NCBI GenBank assembly: GCA_032164295.1
Contig: JAJHTX010000004.1
Coordinates: forward strand, 2,542,001-2,606,000
Length of the DNA stretch: 64,000 bases
DNA from: Inonotus obliquus
Taxonomy: Eukaryota; Basidiomycota; Agaricomycetes; Hymenochaetales; Hymenochaetaceae
Direction: 5' to 3'
Shown here: piece after piece, positions 58,760 to 64,000 of the stretch
Position numbering within the stretch: the stretch's first letter is position 1
Layout: the number at the start of each line of letters is the position of its first letter
Position numbers and translations under genes: made by a program
The notes under the pieces: model-generated
The model's database searches: none
What the model saw: the letters and a program-made list of their open reading frames with translations, nothing else
Told to the model about the DNA's origin: nothing

Positions 58760-59607
58760 ACCCGATTTGCCAGGAGGTGGGGGTGGGGTCGTCGTGGCCC
58801 ACTAACGATGACCGAAGGTCAAAGTGAGACAAAGGCAGATCGATAACAGGATGCAACGTGCCTTGCAATATCCACAACCTTTGAAGGTTGTAACTGAATA
58901 TGGGCGGTACGGGTCGATAAATACAGCGAAGTGGATATCTGAGTGAAGATATGCACCGACCTTCGGCGTTAACGATGTAGACAACATCATGTCGAGGATG
59001 ATTAACGCGATTTCGACACGTCTCGCGCTTGTGTGGGCATCTGCGCATGATCAGACGAGCGATAGATGAGATGAGACCAAGTGAGGATGTTGATGAGACT
59101 GTACCGTGCTGTATGGCGGAAGACCTTGCACATTGGGCAAGTAGCGGTGTACAGATCGACGGAATTGTCTGGGACGCACATCGTGGCCGGGGCACGCAGA
59201 CAGCGGGATGGGGAGCGCTAAGGGTGAGTAAAGCGCCCTGGTGAGCGTCAAATAGGAAGTAGAGGGACAAGTGACAGGGGTCAAGTGCACAGCAACGCTG
59301 GAGAGAAGGCACCACCAGAGCAGATTGATCGCTCTGCCTGGGAGACGTTGTGCTCGAAAATGAGCGAGGATACGCTGCAGAAGAGGGAATCCATGGGTAA
59401 GTGGTGGTAAAATGGAGAGAAGGACTTAGCTACCTATTGACTGCTATAATAGTTGAAACACGACGCAGGACCTTACACGAGGCGAGTCTGCACACAACTC
59501 AACGCACAAAACCAGAATTCCTCTTTTCGGCATCTACCGCATACAGTTTGGTGCACAGCATCATATACTCTCTTTCCCTCCTTCCTCTATCATCCCCCAA
59601 GCGCAAA
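58760..59607. other. region with possible extra 5' exons
   Basis: 848 bp between the hypothetical gene and NCS1. Minus-strand reading at 58800-59320 is open in pieces (R-C-P-H-K-R-E-T-C-R-N-R-V-N-H-P-R-H-D-V-V-Y-I-V-N) and may be upstream coding exons of the minus-strand gene, but I could not join them. The last ~200 bp should be the NCS1 promoter. Confidence 0.35.
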
Positions 59608-60488
59608 ATGGGAAAGTCTCAAAGCAAACTATCCCCAGAACAAATCCAAGACCTCACTAAAAGCACTTACTGTATGCGTGTCACTAGTTCTCTCTCCTTC
59701 ACTTCATTGATCGACGCTTCTTGATCTAGTCGACAAGAAGGAGCTGCAACAATGGTTAGGCGCCCATCTAGTTCTGCTCTCTCTATTTTCTAGAAGCTGA
59801 CTACGCTTGTTCACAGGTACAAGGGCTTTCTCAAAGATTGTCCGTCTGGTCAGCTTGACAAGGAAGAATTCGGCAAGATTTACAAGCAATTCTTCCCCTT
59901 TGGCGACCCTGCCGAGTTCGCCGACTATGTATTCAACGTATTCGACGAAAACAAGAACGGAACTATCGACTTCAAGGAGTTCATATGCGCGCTGTCGGTC
60001 ACGTCGCGCGGACGACTGGATGAGAAACTCAAATGTGCGTTAATCTGTTTGACCGTTGGGGCATGGCTGTGCGATGGCCACATGAGCATATTCTGATGCA
60101 AGTTTGCAATCCGCAGGGGCGTTTCAGCTATATGATATTAATGGAGATGGGTTGATATCATATGAGGAGATGCTGCAGATTGTGCGGTCTATATACAAGA
60201 TGACCGGGCAAATGGTCAAACTGCCGACCGATGAGGATACACCGGAGAAGGTATGCCATTCTCTAGGTGATCCTCTTAAGCCACAGCTGGATAACTGTCT
60301 CCTGTAGCGAGTCGAGAAGATATTCCGAAACATGGATCGCGATAAAGATGCGAAGCTCACGTACGATGAGTTCGTAGAGGGCAGCAAACAAGATCCCACA
60401 ATAGTACAGGTTCGTTTATCTCATTTCATTCAAAGAAGGCCTGCTGACTCTGCTACAGGCATTATCACTGTATGATGGGCTAGTGTAG
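59608..60488 (+). CDS. NCS1: neuronal calcium sensor 1 / frequenin
   Basis: Six exons (59608-59671, 59730-59754, 59817-60034, 60117-60250, 60308-60409, 60459-60488), 573 nt, 190 aa, exactly the usual length. The N-terminus M-G-K-S-Q-S-K is an N-myristoylation site. EF-hand loops: [24 protein letters not shown] and [12 protein letters not shown]. The first N-terminal EF-hand is degenerate (K-D-C-P-S-G-Q-L), as is normal for NCS1. It activates the phosphatidylinositol 4-kinase Pik1 and links calcium to Golgi and vesicle traffic. Confidence 0.96.
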
Positions 60489-61061
60489 CCACTGCGTCAT
60501 GAAGTGAGCAGGCTTCCATTCGTCTGCGGAGCATTCATCTCATTCCAGGACCAGATAGATCCTCGTCGCTTTATTCTCGTGCTTTTCTTGTTTCCACTCC
60601 CATGATACCAGCCATTTATTATCACCCGGAAATTATGCCTCCAGGAATCAGCTTCACGCACCTCGGCAGTTCCGGCCATGATGACAGACAACCGCTCTTT
60701 TCTGGATTTCTTATTGTTCCTAATGACAACCTGCAAATAGACAAGACGCACTGAAAGATACAGGATACAGGATATGCATCCGTAATTCTTGGCTGATTTA
60801 ACGTTTAGACGAGCAAATTTTGTGTATGATTAGACTGAACGGACACGATGAAGGGGATCTGCATGTATGCTATGTAGACGAATTATCTTATTACTTACTT
60901 GGAACGTGCCATCCAAATGTTCTTCCCATGTGTGACCTGCGTTCTTCTAGGCTAGGCCGTCCGCAGTGCCGTCCATACACCTGTACGCGTGTAGCGGCAA
61001 GCTCTCTCTACCGAGTACCTATATACACACACGACCAGTACTGGTCAGTGGCGACATCAAC
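60489..61061. other. intergenic
   Basis: 573 bp between NCS1 and the next plus-strand start: 3' UTR and promoter. Short ORFs show no family features. Confidence 0.45.
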
Positions 61062-61833
61062 ATGGGCTTCTTCTCAAGCAGTTCACCCCAGGTCGACAAA
61101 AAGTCCACATCTAATCAAACAACCCTCAGCCCGCTTGCCGGTCTCTCGACACCCTCTATAGTTCTCATAGCAGCATGTTGTACACTCCCACCTTACCTTA
61201 TTCTCCGACGTCTAGGACGCATTGAGGCTTCGATGCAAACCTTAACGAAGCGCTCTACAGTTCGCAAGACCAATACAGCTGAAATGCTGAGAGAAATGAA
61301 GTATATGAGGGAGGAAGTTGAGATGTTGAAAGGAAGGGTGGAGAAAGTTGCGGGTGATGTGTGTGATGTGAGAAGTATAGTGTTGAAGGAGAGGGCCAGG
61401 TTGACTGCCATCGAGGGACGGTTCGCTGGGCTGAGGTGAGTGCCGACGTTTCTTCTCATCGATGAGTGTTGAATCGTCGGTCCATCATAGTGAGGAACTG
61501 GATCGCCACCAGCAAAACACCGTCGCTTTAGTATGCGCAGAACAGAAGAGGTTCATGAGGATCGAGAACAACATCAACGAGCTTCGCAAGACAGCGGTGT
61601 AGGTGTCTTCCACTAATCATTCATCTAACATTCCGCTTATAATAAACAGCCAAAATACAGAAAGTTTGAGCAAATTAGCTATCTCCCTTGCCGACATTGC
61701 GGGCTCCATCGATCAAACCGAGATCGAGCATGGTGTTCTACCAGAGCAAGGAAAGGAGAGCAGTAAAAGGGTGAATGCGTTGAGGGATACGGCATTGGAT
61801 GCCTTGCAAAGTGCACATAACAATCCATGCTAG
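61062..61833 (+). CDS. single-span coiled-coil protein, unknown
   Basis: Exons 61062-61435, 61491-61598, 61650-61833; 666 nt, 221 aa. A Ser-rich N-terminus is followed by one hydrophobic segment (S-I-V-L-I-A-A-C-C-T-L-P-P-Y-L-I-L), then about 140 residues of heptad-like charged sequence (T-A-E-M-L-R-E-M-K-Y-M-R-E-E-V-E-M-L-K). No family recognised. The layout, a short leader, one span and a long coiled coil, suggests a membrane-anchored tether, for example on a mitochondrion, ER or peroxisome, but the compartment is not shown by the sequence. An upstream in-frame ATG at 60966 would add ~32 residues; I prefer 61062. Confidence 0.65.
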
Positions 61834-62016
61834 ATAGCAACATGTTGAGTCTCAGAGAATCGTTGTATAAGTAGGACTATGTACTTGTTAGCTTTTCAAA
61901 ATATTTGGTCATATGTTGGTGGCAGTGCAATCATGCTTCCAGTCAAGGACGCGAGAATCTTCACCATTACCAACTTGAAGCGCGGCATGCAGTGACTTTC
62001 AGTCACATCGACTACC

Positions 62017-64000
62017 ATGGTTCTTTCATCTTTTGGCGGTGTAGGCATGTCTAACAACGGTCAAAACTTCGCGAACATAATCGAGAACAACGTCGGTGTA
62101 CCTCCAGGTCCTCTGGATTCCATCAATTTTGGTCAATTGAGGCATGCGGTTTTGACTGCTCCTAAACCAAAGGTATGTCGTTTCCTCAGTCTCATCTCTC
62201 TTATGTTAATAAGAATATTGTTGGCGATTTACAGGAGCAGCTATACGATTTCAAGTACGAAGATGAAGATACGGTGATGAATGAAATAGACGAATTCTTC
62301 TCGTATGTCGAGGCTCCGCAGATTGGAGAGAATCTGAAGGCTTGGGAGGGCTCATTCCTCGGAGGCAAGTATTTCGCTCTTATCAAATTCCAATGCAGCT
62401 GACTAGGGGATAGATTGGATAAAGGCGTCGTACGGGAAACGATTGGCACATGTGAATGTGTTGCTGGAGAGTCTTGAGCATAAGGATGCAGTCATCCGGT
62501 TTACGAATGCAAGGAGGTTATTCTATGTCATTCAAGGTACGTATAACTACACTAAACCCTAAAGACATCCTGAGACCAACGTCTGGTTAGGAACTTTCGC
62601 GGAGACCACTTCACCTGAACATCAATTACACTGGATCATTGAGAATTGCAAGACTGTCCGTGCTGCGAATGGTATTAGCACCATTGCAGAGGCTATCAAG
62701 ATTGCAAACTCGAAACATGACCTTCTCAGGTATTCTTCTATCGAACGTTTTGAAGACAGGCACACAGGTGTCTTATGTTGTTGAACTAGCTCGCTTAGCG
62801 ACGCGGACGTCTTCCGGCTGAGCATATCCATACAAGACAAGCAAGATTGTATAGAGGAAGTAAACACAGAGCTATCGGTCTACTTTGGGATCATGTACTT
62901 CTTGGTTGAGATCTTGAAAGACAGTGATGATTTCGCTGAGGAACTGAGTGAGTGCCAATGTTCCGTACTTTATCTTGCGTCCTTCTGATTTCGCGTAGTG
63001 AGCCTTGACCCACCACTGCCCGTCTACTTATTTAGCGTTGTCGCTGGACTACGTGATAAGAGTTTCAAGGGATACCCTGTAAAGAAGGTATGCCCTCACC
63101 TTACCGACTATCGTGTAGTATAGGTTGATTCAAGAATCGAATAGCTCTTGCTCCTCTTGTGGAAGACCATCCTCGCATGTTGTGGTGGCTCGCGCGATCT
63201 TCTACGAGTTAAGAAGATTGCCCGGGAGCTATCCGGCCTTCCCGAAGAGAAGGATGAACGTGAGTGTCAAGAGACTGCCTAATTTCAGATCAGACACTCA
63301 TTCTATATAATCATAAAGCGATTCCAATCAAATCTTCTCCTTTTGACTTGCAAACGTTTCGCCTAGAGACGTCTGTCAAGTACCCTACTTTCAACGCTCC
63401 CCCAGACCCACCAATTTCATCACGCTTTTCGGAACTTACCAGCTCGCGAATATCAAGTGACAGGAAGTCATCGATAGGCATCTCGCCGCTGAAGCTTGCG
63501 GAAGCATTTTCCCCCATACCTGTTAGACACCATTATCATCATGGAGATGATACAGACTTCCAGCAACAATCAAGCCAATCTCAGCAACAAAACCAAGCTT
63601 CGTTTCCATCGAGCAACCCATCGTACAATTCAAGTGCTCAGCCGCTCACACCAATGCCTACCCCTCCGCCTTCCCCGAAACCGAAGAAACAGCAATACCA
63701 GACTGACCAAACTAGACCTTTCTTATTCCCGTTCTCGAGAAGTCAGGTAAAGGGCTCGCGAGGGTCTCGATTCGTCCCGGATGCGATTGAAGAAGCCGAC
63801 CGGTTGTATAATAAGCACATGCATATCAGTGTGTCGCTTTATCAGATGTGGAGGACGAGGGAAGACTGTATGATTGAAGAGAGTGGGTTGCATCGCTTGT
63901 CGAAGGCAGATAGCGTCTTCGAGACGTTCGACTCTGTCCTGAGTCTCAACTCGCATGGTGTAGATGGTAGCTCCGCTACTACCAGCTCTACGTTCTCGAG
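62017..64000 (+). CDS. FAR11: Far11/STRIP1-type STRIPAK subunit (5' part)
   Basis: Multi-exon and cut at the window end. Exon 1 gives L-D-S-I-N-F-G-Q-L-R-H, and the next gives Y-E-D-E-D-T-V-M-N-E-I-D-E-F-F-S-Y. Later H-V-N-V-L-L-E-S-L-E-H and R-F-T-N-A-R-R-L-F-Y-V-I-Q-G-T-F-A follow. The diagnostic block is PVKKLLLLLWKTILACCGG, split by an intron at ~63089-63146, as in the N1221 domain of STRIP/Far11. The C-terminal DUF3402-type start (Y-N-K-H-M-H-I-S-V-S-L-Y-Q-M-W-R-T-R-E) is reached before the edge. A Ser/Pro/Gln-rich linker lies between them. Known role: STRIPAK scaffold controlling cell fusion, fruiting and MAPK signalling in filamentous fungi. Confidence 0.88.

Overview
The window reads as nuclear DNA of a filamentous basidiomycete, most likely an Agaricomycete. 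Genes carry many introns of about 45-70 nt with GTRNGT donors and YAG or AAG acceptors, exons can be as short as 14 nt, spacing is tight, and the gene set is eukaryotic (TRA1, verprolin, PDI, UTP15, CTNNBL1, RPL5, RNR2, ALG8, DRG1-type GTPase, ATE1, PROPPIN, NCS1, STRIP/Far11). I rebuilt exon structures by hand. For most genes the exon lengths sum to a whole number of codons and the conserved residues run across the joins.

Layout: 1-458 (-) 5' end of TRA1; 1247-3667 (+) novel multi-span membrane protein with an SR-rich tail; 3889-5474 (+) verprolin; 5770-7579 (+) PDI; 8342-12006 (-) MHYT-domain membrane protein; 12551-13369 (-) TCTP, divergent from 13627-15599 (+) UTP15; 16060-18533 (-) CTNNBL1; 18794-19620 (+) RBM42-like; 20042-21036 (-) RPL5; 21415-21993 (-) small secreted protein; 22455-23585 (-) rhamnogalacturonan acetylesterase; 23586-28268 a 4.7 kb stretch with no convincing gene; 28269-30741 (-) Ser-rich protein; 32001-33615 (-) RNR2 with MluI boxes; 34401-34803 (-) VMA21; 35014-35744 (-) weak hypothetical; 35785-38218 (+) ALG8; 38264-40126 (-) DRG1/RBG1 GTPase; 40632-42641 (+) KCH1-like; 42910-51796 transposon; 51813-52818 (+) IMP2; 53273-55301 (-) ATE1; 55746-57371 (-) HSV2-like PROPPIN; 57662-58759 (-) hypothetical; 59608-60488 (+) NCS1; 61062-61833 (+) TM/coiled-coil protein; 62017-end (+) STRIP/Far11, cut by the window edge.

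The most unusual part is 42897-51809. An 8.9 kb minus-strand non-LTR retrotransposon is bounded by a 13-bp target-site duplication and ends in a 19-nt poly(A), read as poly(T) on the + strand. It lies 3 bp upstream of the IMP2 start codon. It keeps ORF1 (zinc knuckle) and the RNase H end of ORF2, but the endonuclease/RT part is missing. In its place are about 4.6 kb of repeats: two tandem 1365-bp units, two 361-bp units, and a 1.27-kb inverted copy of the element's own 5' region. The result is a non-autonomous element with very long inverted arms full of GGTAC motifs, and it separates IMP2 from its ancestral promoter.

Most neighbours are unrelated housekeeping genes. Shared regulation is plausible for the divergent TCTP/UTP15 pair. 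CE12 and the small secreted protein are two adjacent secreted products on the same strand.
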